Source: Streptomyces violaceoruber
GTDB lineage: Bacteria; Actinomycetota; Actinomycetes; Streptomycetales; Streptomycetaceae
Direction of reading: 5' to 3'
Length of the DNA stretch: 64,000 bases
Assembly: GCA_000720805.1 (NCBI GenBank)
Contig: JODI01000020.1
Span: 1-64,000, forward strand
How positions within the stretch are numbered: the stretch's first letter is position 1; each line of letters opens with the position of its first letter. A model generated the notes under the pieces. That model was not told the DNA's origin, did not search any database, and saw nothing but the letters and a program-made list of their open reading frames with translations. Made by a program: the position numbers and the translations under genes. Positions 1 to 8,558 of this stretch are shown here, piece after piece.

Positions 1-33
1 AGCCTCAAGGAAGCCCTCTCCACCACCGCCTGA
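1..33 (+). CDS. 3' end of a gene that begins outside the window
   Basis: The first ten codons read SLKEALSTTA and are followed by TGA at 31-33. Codon choice is typical of high-GC actinobacterial genes and a hairpin follows directly, so this is probably the C-terminus of a plus-strand gene. Too little is present to name it. Confidence 0.4.
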   Translation, partial: SLKEALSTTA

Positions 34-41
34 CCCCCGAC

Positions 42-69
42 GGCGGCCGCCCCACCCCCGGCGGCCGCC
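42..69 (+). terminator. Putative hairpin terminator
   Basis: The self-complementary decamer GGCGGCCGCC occurs at 42-51 and again at 60-69, so the two copies can pair as a GC-rich stem with an 8-nt loop. It lies just after the stop at 31-33. There is no U-tract, which is usual for actinobacterial terminators. Confidence 0.45.
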
Positions 70-121
70 ACGAACACCCCCCAAAGAAGAAGCCAGCAGC
101 GTTAACGCCCTGGAGTGCAGC

Positions 122-442
122 ATGAGCGAAGCACCGACGCCGACCGTGCAGGTCGTCGACAACGCCGCAGCGAACCGATACGAAGCGCGGATCGGCAGCG
201 TAGTGGCGGGATTCGCCGAGTACATCCGTACGACTCGCCTCATCGCCTTCGTGCACACGGAGGTCAACCCCGGCTATGAAGGGCAGGGGATCGGCGCAGC
301 GCTGGTGCGTACCTCGTTGGACGAGGCCCGCTCCGCCGACCTCGCCGTTCTGCCCGTGTGTCCGTTCTACTCCGGTTGGATCGCCCGCCATCCCGACTAT
401 CAGTCCCTGCTCTATACGGGCAAGAGCAAAGTCAGCGACTGA
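122..442 (+). CDS. Small GNAT-type N-acetyltransferase (YjdJ/NATD1-like)
   Basis: This 106-residue protein fits the short GNAT family (YjdJ/NATD1 type) of about 90-110 residues. The acetyl-CoA-binding signature is visible as VNPGYEGQGIGAALV at about residues 49-63, followed by the C-terminal CPFYSGWIARHPDY segment typical of this subfamily. The substrate is unknown. Its stop codon overlaps the ATG of the iron-sulfur gene by one base (TGATG at 440-444), so the two are probably translationally coupled. In E. coli the relatives yjdI and yjdJ are also neighbours, which supports a linked role; that role is not established. Confidence 0.85.
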   Translation: MSEAPTPTVQVVDNAAANRYEARIGSVVAGFAEYIRTTRLIAFVHTEVNPGYEGQGIGAALVRTSLDEARSADLAVLPVCPFYSGWIARHPDYQSLLYTGKSKVSD

Positions 443-888
443 TGAACGTGCCACTTCCCGGCGGTGAGGACCGCACGAACCGCGCGGCCGCCAAGCGCTA
501 CGAAGGTACTGGCATCACGGTCAGCTACGAGGCAGGTATCTGTCTCCATCAAGCGGAGTGCCTGCGTGGTCTGCCAAGAGTCTTCGACGTGGAGCACAGA
601 CCGTGGATCGATGTGAACGCCGCCCCTGCCGCTGCGATCGCCGAGGTGATCAGGCGCTGCCCCAGCGGTGCCCTGCAGTACCGCATGCAATCCGGGGCCC
701 AGGAGGAACCGCAGCTGCCCACAGACGTACAGCGGCACTCCGACGGAGTGGTGCACATCCGCGGCGACCTTCACATTAGGACCGCTCAAGGAATGCGTCA
801 TGAAACGCGGGTCATGCTGTGCGGATGTGGACGGTCGGATAATCAGCCATTCTGCGACCATTCCGGGCCCTGCGGTCGAAAAGCTTGA
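442..888 (+). CDS. Fused YjdI-type [4Fe-4S] and CDGSH-type iron-sulfur protein
   Basis: The ATG at 442 is chosen because it overlaps the stop of the GNAT gene; the frame is open further upstream but inside that gene. The 148-residue product has an N-terminal YjdI-like (divergent 4Fe-4S) domain with GICLHQAECLRGLPRVFD at about residues 29-46 and RRCPSGAL near 71. A C-terminal CDGSH-like motif reads CGCGRSDNQPFCDHSG near 125-140. The three Cys of the CDGSH signature are present, but the usual terminal Asp-Gly-Ser-His order is replaced by Asp-His-Ser-Gly, so the His is displaced by two positions. Cluster binding there needs testing. Confidence 0.8.
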   Translation: MNVPLPGGEDRTNRAAAKRYEGTGITVSYEAGICLHQAECLRGLPRVFDVEHRPWIDVNAAPAAAIAEVIRRCPSGALQYRMQSGAQEEPQLPTDVQRHSDGVVHIRGDLHIRTAQGMRHETRVMLCGCGRSDNQPFCDHSGPCGRKA

Positions 889-940
889 GGAATCCGAATC
901 AGCGGGGCCCTGTGGAACCGCCGTCTCGTATGGTGGACCA

Positions 941-1420
941 ATGGATGAAAGACCTCCTCCGCTGTCGGTAATCGAAATGCGGGCATGGCGTAGCTTGCTG
1001 CAGATGAGTGCGCTTCTTTCCAGTAGAAGCGCACGACCCATTCAGGAAGAATTCGGCCTCTCCGAGGCAGACTGCGCTGTCCTGGCCGAACTCACGCAGA
1101 CGGTGAACCCGGACGGCTGGATGCTCATTTCGCAGCTGGTCGCCTGCCTGGGCTGGGAAAAGAGCCGACTGTCCCACCACCTGGGCCGGATGGAGAAGCG
1201 TGGCCTGGTAGCCAGGAGGGAGTACGTCGACGACCGGCGCACAGCACTCGTCTCCGCCACTCAAGCAGGCCGAAAAGCAATAATTGAGGCAACCCCTCGG
1301 CAGGCCGAGGAAATTCGAAAACTCTTCTTCGATCATCTATCTCCGGGGCAAATAATGTGGCTCATGGAGATCGCGGAGCGCATTATCGAGAAGGTGCATG
1401 CTGCTCCCGAAACTCCGTAA
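941..1420 (+). CDS. MarR-family transcriptional regulator
   Basis: This 159-residue protein has the MarR winged-helix layout: an N-terminal dimerization helix (MRAWRSLLQMSALLSSRSAR), the reading helix segment SQLVACLGWEKSRLSHHLGRMEKRGLV at about residues 64-90, and the wing with the conserved Asp-Asp-Arg-Arg (VDDRRTALVSAT). The ATG at 941 is preferred because the N-terminal helix starts there; the open frame continues upstream without MarR similarity. Ribosome-site support is weak. It precedes the response-regulator/flavoenzyme operon by 29 nt on the same strand and may belong to the same redox or stress circuit. The ligand is unknown. Confidence 0.85.
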   Translation: MDERPPPLSVIEMRAWRSLLQMSALLSSRSARPIQEEFGLSEADCAVLAELTQTVNPDGWMLISQLVACLGWEKSRLSHHLGRMEKRGLVARREYVDDRRTALVSATQAGRKAIIEATPRQAEEIRKLFFDHLSPGQIMWLMEIAERIIEKVHAAPETP

Positions 1421-1449
1421 GCCATTTACCCGAAAGGCTGGGGGGAAAC

Positions 1450-3126
1450 GTGCCAGAGAAGACACAGTCGGCGCGGGCCGTCATCATGACCGTCGACGAC
1501 GACCCGGGAGTTTCCCGGGCTATCGCCAGGGACCTGCGGCGACGCTACGGCGCCTCCCACCGGATCGTACGGGCCGAGTCCGGAGACGCGGCCCTCGAAG
1601 CGCTGAACGAATTGAAGCTGCGCGGTGACCAGGTGGCCGTCATTCTGGCCGACTACCGCATGCCCCACATGAACGGCATCGAGTTCCTCGAGCAAGCCAT
1701 GGACGTCTTCCCCGGAGCCCGTCGCGTCCTGCTGACGGCCTACGCGGACACCAACGCCGCCATAGACGCCATCAACGTTGTGGACCTCGACCACTACCTG
1801 CTCAAGCCCTGGGATCCTCCGGAGGAGAAGTTCTACCCGGTCCTGGACGAACTGCTGCAGGTATGGCGCACCGGCGATCACCGGGCCGTGCCCAGCATCA
1901 AAGTCATCGGACACCGGTGGTCCGCCCGGTCCTCCGCGACGCGCGACTTCCTGGCCCGCAACCAAGTCCCCTACCGCTGGTACTCCACCGACGAACCCGA
2001 GGCCCAGCGACTGCTGCTCGCCGCCGGCCAGGACGGCCGGCGTCTCCCCGTGGTGATCACCGCGGACGGAACACCTCTGGTCGACCCCGAGCCGACCGAA
2101 CTCGCCGAGCGAGCAGGCCTGGCGACCACCCCCACCACCGACTTCTACGACCTGGTCGTCATCGGTGGCGGGCCGGCCGGCCTCGGCGCAGCCGTCTACG
2201 GCGCCTCCGAGGGATTGCGCACCGTCCTGGTCGAGCGATCGGCGACCGGCGGCCAAGCCGGACAGAGCTCCCGCATCGAGAACTACCTGGGCTTTCCCGA
2301 CGGCGTAACCGGAGCACAGCTGACCAGCCGCGCGCGGCGACAGGCGACGAAATTCGGAGCGGAGATCCTCACCGCACGCGAGGTCACAGGACTCGAAGCC
2401 AACGGTGCCGCCCGGATCGTACAGTTCTCCGACGGCTCCACGATCGCCGCGCGCAGTGTCATCCTTGCCACGGGAGTGTCCTACCGCCAGCTGCCCGCCT
2501 CCGGCGCCGACGTCTTGGCCGGCCGCGGTGTCTACTACGGCTCCGCACTGACGGAGGCCACCTCCTGCGAAGGCCACGACGTGTACATCGTGGGTGGCGC
2601 CAACTCTGCAGGACAAGCGGCCATACACATCGCGCGCACCGCCAAATCGGTGACGCTTCTCATCCGCGGGCCGTCCCTGACGGCATCGATGTCGCACTAC
2701 CTGATCCAGCAGATCGAGCAGACAGCCAACATCCAGTTGCGCTGCCACACGGCCGTCGAGGCCGCGCACGGCGACGGGCACCTGCAGCAGCTCACCCTGC
2801 GCGACACCGAGACCGGCCAGAGCGAACTGGTGGACACACAGTGGCTCTTCGTCTTCATCGGCGCCGCACCGCTCACCGAATGGCTGCACGACACGACCCT
2901 GCGGGACAGCCGCGGCTTCATCCTGGCCGGACCCGACCTGACGCCCGACGGACGGCCGCCGGCGGACTGGGACCTGGATCGCCCCCCGTACCACCTGGAA
3001 ACCAGCATCCCTGGAGTGTTCGTGGCCGGAGACGCGCGAGCGGAGTCCGCCAAGCGCGTCGCCTCCGCCGTCGGTGAAGGAGCCATGGCCGTCATGCTTG
3101 TCCACCGCTACCTGGAGCAGTCATGA
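1450..3126 (+). CDS. Response regulator fused to thioredoxin-reductase-like FAD oxidoreductase
   Basis: The start is GTG 1450, preceded by a GGCTGGGGGG ribosome site. The 558-residue product has three parts. Residues 10-130 are a receiver domain with acidic triad D16-D18, phosphoacceptor D68 (LADYRMP), T96 and K119. Residues about 150-220 resemble a glutaredoxin fold (IKVIGHRWSARSSATRDFL, then LPVVITADG with the expected cis-Pro) but lack the active-site cysteines. From about 230 there is a thioredoxin-reductase-like domain with the FAD loop GGGPAGLGAAVYG, an NAD(P)H loop VGGANSAGQAA (about 381) and the C-terminal FAD segment GVFVAGDARAESAKRVASAVGEG. No CxxC is present in the reductase domain. 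There is no DNA-binding domain, so the output is probably enzymatic. The stop overlaps the kinase start (ATGA). Confidence 0.88.
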   Translation: MPEKTQSARAVIMTVDDDPGVSRAIARDLRRRYGASHRIVRAESGDAALEALNELKLRGDQVAVILADYRMPHMNGIEFLEQAMDVFPGARRVLLTAYADTNAAIDAINVVDLDHYLLKPWDPPEEKFYPVLDELLQVWRTGDHRAVPSIKVIGHRWSARSSATRDFLARNQVPYRWYSTDEPEAQRLLLAAGQDGRRLPVVITADGTPLVDPEPTELAERAGLATTPTTDFYDLVVIGGGPAGLGAAVYGASEGLRTVLVERSATGGQAGQSSRIENYLGFPDGVTGAQLTSRARRQATKFGAEILTAREVTGLEANGAARIVQFSDGSTIAARSVILATGVSYRQLPASGADVLAGRGVYYGSALTEATSCEGHDVYIVGGANSAGQAAIHIARTAKSVTLLIRGPSLTASMSHYLIQQIEQTANIQLRCHTAVEAAHGDGHLQQLTLRDTETGQSELVDTQWLFVFIGAAPLTEWLHDTTLRDSRGFILAGPDLTPDGRPPADWDLDRPPYHLETSIPGVFVAGDARAESAKRVASAVGEGAMAVMLVHRYLEQS

Positions 3127-4577
3127 GCAGCCACCTCATGCCGTGCCACACCCAGGAAATACGCAAGCTTTTCCTCTTCGAGCGGCTCGCGCCCGAACAA
3201 CTCGACCGCCTGTGCGCCGACGGGCGCGTCGAACTCTACGAAGCCGGGCCCGTCTATGCGGAGGGACAGCCGGCGAGTTGCTTCTACGTTCTGATCGAGG
3301 GCACCGTCGTCATGTCCCGCCGCATCGGCCACGACGACGTCGAGGTCAACCGCACCTCGCAACCCGGCGTCTACGCCGGCGCCATGCAGGCCTATCTGGG
3401 AGAGCGGACTCCGCAGGTCTACAACAACAGCCTGCGTACGACCGAGCCGACACGTTTTTTCGTGCTGCCGGCCGACACTTTCGCGGCCGTCATGCAGGAG
3501 TGGTTCCCCATGGCCGTCCACCTGCTGGATGGCCTGTTCTTCGGAGCGAAGAACACACAGCAAGCCATCGGGCAGCGAGAGCGGCTCCTGGCACTGGGAT
3601 CGCTGTCAGCGGGGCTCACACACGAGCTCAACAACCCGGCCGCGGCGGCCGCCCGCGCCGTCGCCACGCTGCGTGAACGGGTGGCCGCCATGCGGCACAG
3701 CCTCGCCGTCATCACCGAGGGCCCGTTCACGAAGGCCACACTCACCACGCTGGTCGACATGCAGCAGCAGACGGCCGACCGCGTCGCGATGGCGCCGTCA
3801 CTCAGCCCGCTGGAAGCCGCCGACCGGGAGGACGCTCTCACCGACTGGCTGGAGGACCGAGGCATTGGTCATGGCTGGCAGGTGGCGCCGGCTTTCGTCC
3901 AAGCAGGCCTGGACACTTCATGGCTTGACCACATCGAAGGGATGGTCGGCGAGACAGTACTCCCGACCGCCATCGAGTGGCTCAGTCAGACCGTCGAGAC
4001 CGAAATGCTGACCAACGAGATCGCAGAATCCACCGCGCGCATCTCCCACCTCGTTGACGGAGCCAAGCAGTACGCGCAATTGGACCGAGCACCCTTTCGT
4101 CTGGCCGACGTTCACGAACTGCTCGACAGCACCCTGCTGATGCTGGCAGGCAAGATCGGCCCCCACATCTCGGTCGTGAAGCACTACGACGACACGCTCC
4201 CGAAGGTTCCTGCCTATCCGGCCGAACTCAATCAGGTCTGGACCAATCTGATCGACAACGCCATCAGCGCCATGGCGCATACCAGAGCACCAGGCACGCT
4301 GACGGTACGCACAGCCCGCAAACAAGATCGACTCCTTGTCGAATTCCGCGACACCGGAAGCGGTATCGATCCCGAAATCCGCGAACGCATCTTCGACCCC
4401 TTCTTCACGACCAAACCGGTAGGCGAAGGCACCGGCCTCGGCCTCGACATCTCCTGGCGGATCGTGGTCAACAAGCACCACGGCAGCCTCCACGTCGAGT
4501 CCCACCCCGGGGACACCCGCTTTCAGGTCCTGCTCCCTCTCACCACCCCCGATCCCTACGCCAAGGACTACCAATGA
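3123..4577 (+). CDS. Soluble sensor histidine kinase with N-terminal cyclic-nucleotide-binding-type domain
   Basis: This 484-residue protein has an N-terminal Crp/cNMP-binding-like beta-barrel (LFLFERLAPEQLDRLC to about residue 135), then an H-box with His167 (SAGLTHELNNPAAAAARA), an N-box LNQVWTNLIDNAISAM (about 369-384), and G motifs FRDTGSGIDPEIRERIFDPFF and GEGTGLGLDIS. No membrane segment is visible, so it acts in the cytoplasm on an internal signal. It overlaps the upstream fused response regulator by 4 nt and the zinc-finger gene downstream by 4 nt. By position it is the likely phosphodonor for D68 of the fusion protein. The sensor ligand (cyclic nucleotide, redox cofactor or other) cannot be read from sequence. 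Confidence 0.88.
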   Translation: MSSHLMPCHTQEIRKLFLFERLAPEQLDRLCADGRVELYEAGPVYAEGQPASCFYVLIEGTVVMSRRIGHDDVEVNRTSQPGVYAGAMQAYLGERTPQVYNNSLRTTEPTRFFVLPADTFAAVMQEWFPMAVHLLDGLFFGAKNTQQAIGQRERLLALGSLSAGLTHELNNPAAAAARAVATLRERVAAMRHSLAVITEGPFTKATLTTLVDMQQQTADRVAMAPSLSPLEAADREDALTDWLEDRGIGHGWQVAPAFVQAGLDTSWLDHIEGMVGETVLPTAIEWLSQTVETEMLTNEIAESTARISHLVDGAKQYAQLDRAPFRLADVHELLDSTLLMLAGKIGPHISVVKHYDDTLPKVPAYPAELNQVWTNLIDNAISAMAHTRAPGTLTVRTARKQDRLLVEFRDTGSGIDPEIRERIFDPFFTTKPVGEGTGLGLDISWRIVVNKHHGSLHVESHPGDTRFQVLLPLTTPDPYAKDYQ

Positions 4578-4927
4578 CCCAGGACGCCGCGATCGACCTC
4601 ACCGTCCCGCCCAGCGGCAACGGCTGTGTCGAGTGCCTAGCCAGCGACGGCTGGTGGTTCCACCTCCGGCGCTGCGCCAGCTGCGGCCACATCGGCTGCT
4701 GCGACAGCTCACCGTCCCAGCACGCCACCGCCCACTACCGCGCAAGCGGACACCCCGTGGTGCAGAGCTTCGAGCCCGGAGAGGACTGGTTCTGGGATTT
4801 CAACCGCGGGGACGTTCTGGACATCGAAGTCGCCCTTGCACCGCCCGAGAGTCACCCCGCCGACCAACCGGTCCCGGGGCCGGTGGGCCGAGTGCCGCAG
4901 GACTGGGTACGCCACCTGAGGCGTTGA
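4574..4927 (+). CDS. UBP-type zinc-finger protein
   Basis: This 117-residue protein carries the zf-UBP pattern: CVEC at about residues 18-21, CASCGHIGCC at about 37-46, then His residues in SQHATAHYRASGHP. In eukaryotes the domain binds the free C-terminus of ubiquitin. Bacterial single-domain versions are known but their ligand is not established. The tail (about residues 85-117) is Pro-rich and probably disordered. The gene overlaps the histidine kinase by 4 nt (ATGA) and ends the operon. It may be a zinc or peptide-tail binding accessory to the flavoenzyme or kinase; that is inference from coupling only. Confidence 0.85.
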   Translation: MTQDAAIDLTVPPSGNGCVECLASDGWWFHLRRCASCGHIGCCDSSPSQHATAHYRASGHPVVQSFEPGEDWFWDFNRGDVLDIEVALAPPESHPADQPVPGPVGRVPQDWVRHLRR

Positions 4928-5002
4928 CACCACCATAGGAACAAGTAGACCATCCTGGCCGATCTCACCACGACAGCGACCATGCGGCTCAATCCATAAC
5001 TT

Positions 5003-5024
5003 ATGCACTCAGGTTTGAGTGCAT
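5003..5024. promoter_or_regulatory. Perfect inverted repeat upstream of nhaA (putative operator)
   Basis: ATGCACTCA (5003-5011) and TGAGTGCAT (5016-5024) are perfect inverted arms around the 4-nt spacer GGTT, about 80 nt upstream of the nhaA start. The symmetry and length suit a dimeric TetR- or MarR-type repressor. The nearby MarR (941-1420) and TetR (7556-8191) genes are candidates. A transcript hairpin is the alternative, though the arms are AT-rich for a terminator here. Confidence 0.5.
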
Positions 5025-5101
5025 GCCAGATTTCGGTTGTGCTCCCGCAGAGTCAACGGCGACCACCGTGACGCGGGCACACGCTACGCCGAGGAGTGAC
5101 C

Positions 5102-6994
5102 GTGCCTCCCGCCAACTCAACGATGACTGGGCAGACTGCCTGTAGCAAGGACGTTCGCAGTCCGCTGCGCACCTTTATGCGTACTGAGACCGCCAGTGCG
5201 GCGGCTCTGCTGGCAGCCACCGTCGCTGCGCTGGTATGGGCCAACACCGCACCCGGCACCTATGAGTCGTGGTGGCACATCCAGATGTCTCTGCGGTTCG
5301 GCCCTGCCGAGATCTCGCTGAATCTGCGTAATTGGGTGAACAGCGGGCTGATGGCCCTGTTCTTCTTTGTGGTGGGCCTCGAGGCCCGGCGCGAATTCGA
5401 CCTTGGTGAGCTACGCGAACGCCGTCGGCTCACGCTACCTCTGGTAGCCGGGCTCAGCGGCATGCTTGTCCCCGTCGCCCTCTTCCTCACTGTCAACGCC
5501 GGCCATTCCTCGGTACATGGCTGGGGCGCCGCGATGTCTACCGACACCGCCTTCGCGCTCGGCATCCTCGCCGTCTTCGGTGACCGATTGCCCGGCCGCC
5601 TCCGTCTCTTCCTGCTTACGGTCGCGGTTGCCGACGACTTCATCGCGCTGGCCGTGATTGCGGTCGCCTACAGCGGGACCATCCACCTGCCTGCGCTCGC
5701 CCTCGCGGTCGGCGTGTTTGCGGCAATGCTGGCCCTGCGCCTGGCCGGCGTGCGCATCTCGGTCGTGTACCTACTGCTGGCTCTGGTGCTGTGGGGAGCA
5801 CTGCTGCAATCCGGAGTGGACCCTGTGGTCAGCGGCCTGGTCATGGGCCTGCTGACGTACGCGCATCCGGCCGAGCGGCACAGTCTGGAGAACGTCACTG
5901 GCCTGTTCCGAAGCTTCCGCGAACAACCGACGCCCGAACTGGAACGCACCCTGCGCCGCGGGCTGTCCTCGACGCTTTCCCCCAACGAGCGGCTCCAGAG
6001 GATGTTCCATCCCTGGACGAGCTTCGTTGTCGTGCCGCTGTTCGCGCTGGCCAACGCCGGCATCACCGTCAGCGCCGGACAACTCGCCGACGCCGTCACC
6101 TCACCCGTAACCCTGGGCATCGTGCTCGGATACGTGGTGGGCAAGCCCATCGGCATTTACGGTGCCACCTGGCTCACCGTGCGCGCGAGCCGGGGAAGAC
6201 TGCGTCCCCCGGTCGGCTGGGGTGCCGTCGCCGCCGGCGGCAGCCTCGCGGGAGTCGGCTTCACCGTATCGCTGCTGATCGCCGATCTCGCCCTCACCGG
6301 AGCCCGCCTTGAGCAGGCAAAGATCGGTGTCCTGGCCGCTGTCGTCTGCTCGTTTTTCCTTACGTGGATGGCCACCGGGCTGCTTGCGCTGCTTCCCCCA
6401 CAGCGCAGGGCCCGTGCGCTGCTGGGGGAAGGGCAGACCATCGTCGACCTCGTCGAACCTGTGGACGTGGAGCGCGACCATATCCGCGGCCCCCTTGACG
6501 CACCGGTCACACTCGTCGAGTACGGAGACTTCGAGTGCCCATACTGCGGAGTGGCGGAGTCCGTGGTGCGCGAACTGCTCGCCAACTTCGGCGACGACGT
6601 GCGCTATGTCTGGCGCCATCTGCCCCTGCCGGATGTCCACCCCAACGCGCAGCTGGCCGCCGAGGCAGCCGAGGCCGCCATGCTCCAGGGCCGGTACTGG
6701 GAGATGCACGACCTGCTGCTGAGCCACCAGGGTGCCCTCCAGGTGAGGCACCTGCTGGCCTACGCGGAACAGATCGAGCTCGACGGCGATCAGTTCCAAG
6801 CGGATCTGCGCCGGCGGGTGGGTGCCGAACGGGTTGCCGAAGATCTGGAGTCCGCGGAACTGAGCGGCGTCTCGGGGACACCGACGTTCTTCGTCAACGG
6901 CCGTCGCCATCATGGTGCCTACGACATCGCCACCCTGTCGGCTGCGGTACGCACTGCCAGGGTGCAGGCCGCTTTGGCGGACAGGAGCGGTTGA
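5102..6994 (+). CDS. nhaA: Na+/H+ antiporter NhaA fused to a DsbA-like thioredoxin domain
   Basis: GTG 5102 is chosen because GAGGAG (5091-5096) lies 5 nt upstream; GTG 5096 is the alternative. The 630-residue protein begins with an NhaA domain (about residues 25-430) of roughly a dozen membrane segments, with family motifs such as [33 protein letters not shown] and the [17 protein letters not shown] stretch that holds the adjacent aspartates used for Na+/H+ exchange. From about 450 follows a DsbA/Thioredoxin_4-type domain with C479-P-Y-C482 ([10 protein letters not shown]) and the cis-Pro loop [10 protein letters not shown]. Ordinary NhaA is about 390-430 residues and lacks this tail. The fusion occurs in other actinobacteria. 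Linking antiport to thiol redox chemistry fits the redox operon just upstream. Confidence 0.9.
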   Translation: MPPANSTMTGQTACSKDVRSPLRTFMRTETASAAALLAATVAALVWANTAPGTYESWWHIQMSLRFGPAEISLNLRNWVNSGLMALFFFVVGLEARREFDLGELRERRRLTLPLVAGLSGMLVPVALFLTVNAGHSSVHGWGAAMSTDTAFALGILAVFGDRLPGRLRLFLLTVAVADDFIALAVIAVAYSGTIHLPALALAVGVFAAMLALRLAGVRISVVYLLLALVLWGALLQSGVDPVVSGLVMGLLTYAHPAERHSLENVTGLFRSFREQPTPELERTLRRGLSSTLSPNERLQRMFHPWTSFVVVPLFALANAGITVSAGQLADAVTSPVTLGIVLGYVVGKPIGIYGATWLTVRASRGRLRPPVGWGAVAAGGSLAGVGFTVSLLIADLALTGARLEQAKIGVLAAVVCSFFLTWMATGLLALLPPQRRARALLGEGQTIVDLVEPVDVERDHIRGPLDAPVTLVEYGDFECPYCGVAESVVRELLANFGDDVRYVWRHLPLPDVHPNAQLAAEAAEAAMLQGRYWEMHDLLLSHQGALQVRHLLAYAEQIELDGDQFQADLRRRVGAERVAEDLESAELSGVSGTPTFFVNGRRHHGAYDIATLSAAVRTARVQAALADRSG

Positions 6995-7555
6995 TTGTGG
7001 TGCGTGCCCGGCACAAGGCACCGGTGACGCAGCACCACATAAAGGGCTCGCGCGTGAGCACCTTTGGCAGTCCCCCGGGTTCGGCGCCTGTGGAGGACCC
7101 TCACCTCTACTGCGTTAAGGCGTTGCAACCGCCGTGAAGCATGCGGCTCGTTCCGCACGCGGTACGCGGAGAGGGCCGGTGACATACGTCGTCTGTGTAA
7201 GCAGACCCCTACGGGGGGTGCCTGAATATCGTCAGCCCGCGGACACGTCAGATGCTAGGACCACCCGGTACCGGAGGCCGCACAGGGGAACTGACCCGAG
7301 CGCAGGCTGCCCGACGGGAGTGTGGAGTGGCAGTACATGGCGCTGGTGGCAGCGCCGCGCAGAGTTGCTAATGGGGGGACAGCCATCGTGAACCCGGTGC
7401 CGGCGAGCCCCGGATCAGCACCTTGGCATCGCCCGGTTTCGCGCCTGGACCAGATTGCAGCGGTCTACGCGCCGGTTGTCCGCCCGGTAGTCAGTGCACT
7501 GCTGCAGGCGAGTAAAGTACCTTTTCGAAACCTTCTGTCGGGCGGTGTAAGGAGA
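6995..7555. other. 561-nt stretch without a supported gene
   Basis: Open frames here have no recognizable motifs, no good ribosome sites and non-typical codon use. The stretch presumably holds the 3' end of the nhaA transcript and the promoter of the TetR gene. A perfect decamer palindrome CAGTGCACTG sits at 7492-7501, 55 nt before the TetR start, and could be an autoregulatory site. Nothing else stands out. Confidence 0.4.
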
Positions 7556-8191
7556 ATGGTGAGCACCAGGAGTTACCGCTCGCCGCGCCGCATGCAAGGA
7601 GCTGCTGAGACCCGAGCTGCGATCCTGCGAGCAGCGGAAGAGCTGTTCATCACCCAGGGATACTCAAACATTACTGTTGGGAAGATCGCCGAGACTGCTC
7701 AGGTGGCAGTGCAGACGGTCTACAGCAGCACGGGCGGCAAGGCCGACATCCTCATGGAACTGCTCACCCCCGCGATCGAAGACCCGAGCGTCGAGCGAAC
7801 GATGCGCACGATCACCGAGTCTGCAGATCCGCGCGAGATCATCAATGCCACCGCGCAGGGGACACGGCAAGCACACGAGGGGCACTGGCGGATGCTTGAG
7901 GCCCTGGTGCCCCAATGTCATGCCGAGCCGACCGCCGCTGCGGTTCTCGCGGCCGGCAACGCCGAGTACGTGAAGGTACTGACGGTCATCGCTGAGCGTC
8001 TGCGTGACCTCGGCGCACTGCGTCCCGGCCTGGACATTCCCAAAGCCGCCGACCTGCTCTGGTTCCATCTCGGCCAGGACGCCTGGTTCAGTCTGGTCGG
8101 GCACCGGCAATGGAGCTTCGACGAGGCCGAGGAGTGGCTGGCCGGGGCGGCGCGGTGGGCCGTGCTCGCAGACCCTGAGGCGGGCCGGTAA
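7556..8191 (+). CDS. TetR-family transcriptional regulator
   Basis: This protein of about 211 residues has the TetR N-terminal HTH: ETRAAILRAAEELFITQGYSNITVGKIAETAQVAVQTVYSSTGGKADIL at about residues 15-62. The ligand-binding half shows no specific family signature. The start is placed at ATG 7556; GTG 7559, one codon later, has a better spacing to GGAG at 7551-7554 and may be the true start. The frame is open upstream but without similarity. It follows nhaA on the same strand after a long gap and converges on the hemerythrin gene. Its targets are unknown. Confidence 0.88.
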   Translation: MVSTRSYRSPRRMQGAAETRAAILRAAEELFITQGYSNITVGKIAETAQVAVQTVYSSTGGKADILMELLTPAIEDPSVERTMRTITESADPREIINATAQGTRQAHEGHWRMLEALVPQCHAEPTAAAVLAAGNAEYVKVLTVIAERLRDLGALRPGLDIPKAADLLWFHLGQDAWFSLVGHRQWSFDEAEEWLAGAARWAVLADPEAGR

Positions 8192-8558
8192 GGCTCGGCC
8201 CGCCAGATCTCCGACGCCGTTCCGGGACGCCGGCTCTAGGTCAGGTCAGAAACTGGCAGTCGGTCGTCGACTTCGACAGGTCGAGATGGTGGAGCGCTTG
8301 GACGCGAAGGGCAGCCGCTGAGCAGGACGCAGATGACGGCCGCGAGGAGAATCCCAGCGGGTGATTCGTGCGTTCTGTGGTCCCCGCGGCCGCGCACTCG
8401 AGGCGGGATCAGTGGCTCCGTGATCTCCGGTGCCCCGGAACGATCCAACTGCACGTTCCCCGCCCCGTAGCCGCAGACCGAGTCCGCGTGAAGCACGTAT
8501 GCCCCCGGCTCACGTGTTCCACGAACGGAACCAGGAGGCCGAGATCCAGGCGCTCAGC
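8192..8558. other. 367-nt convergent intergenic region, possible relic
   Basis: The region lies between the convergent TetR and hemerythrin genes. A minus-strand frame (8496 to 8236) contains a hydrophobic stretch ending in a lipobox-like LLSGC followed by a Pro/Ser-rich tail. It has no ribosome site and no known family, so it is not called as a gene. No clear terminator was seen. Confidence 0.3.

Noticed and set aside
1426-3105. Long open frame on the minus strand opposite the response-regulator fusion gene
   Set aside because: It is an antisense shadow: composition is Gly/Val/Arg-rich without motifs, and the plus strand has a fully recognizable three-domain protein.
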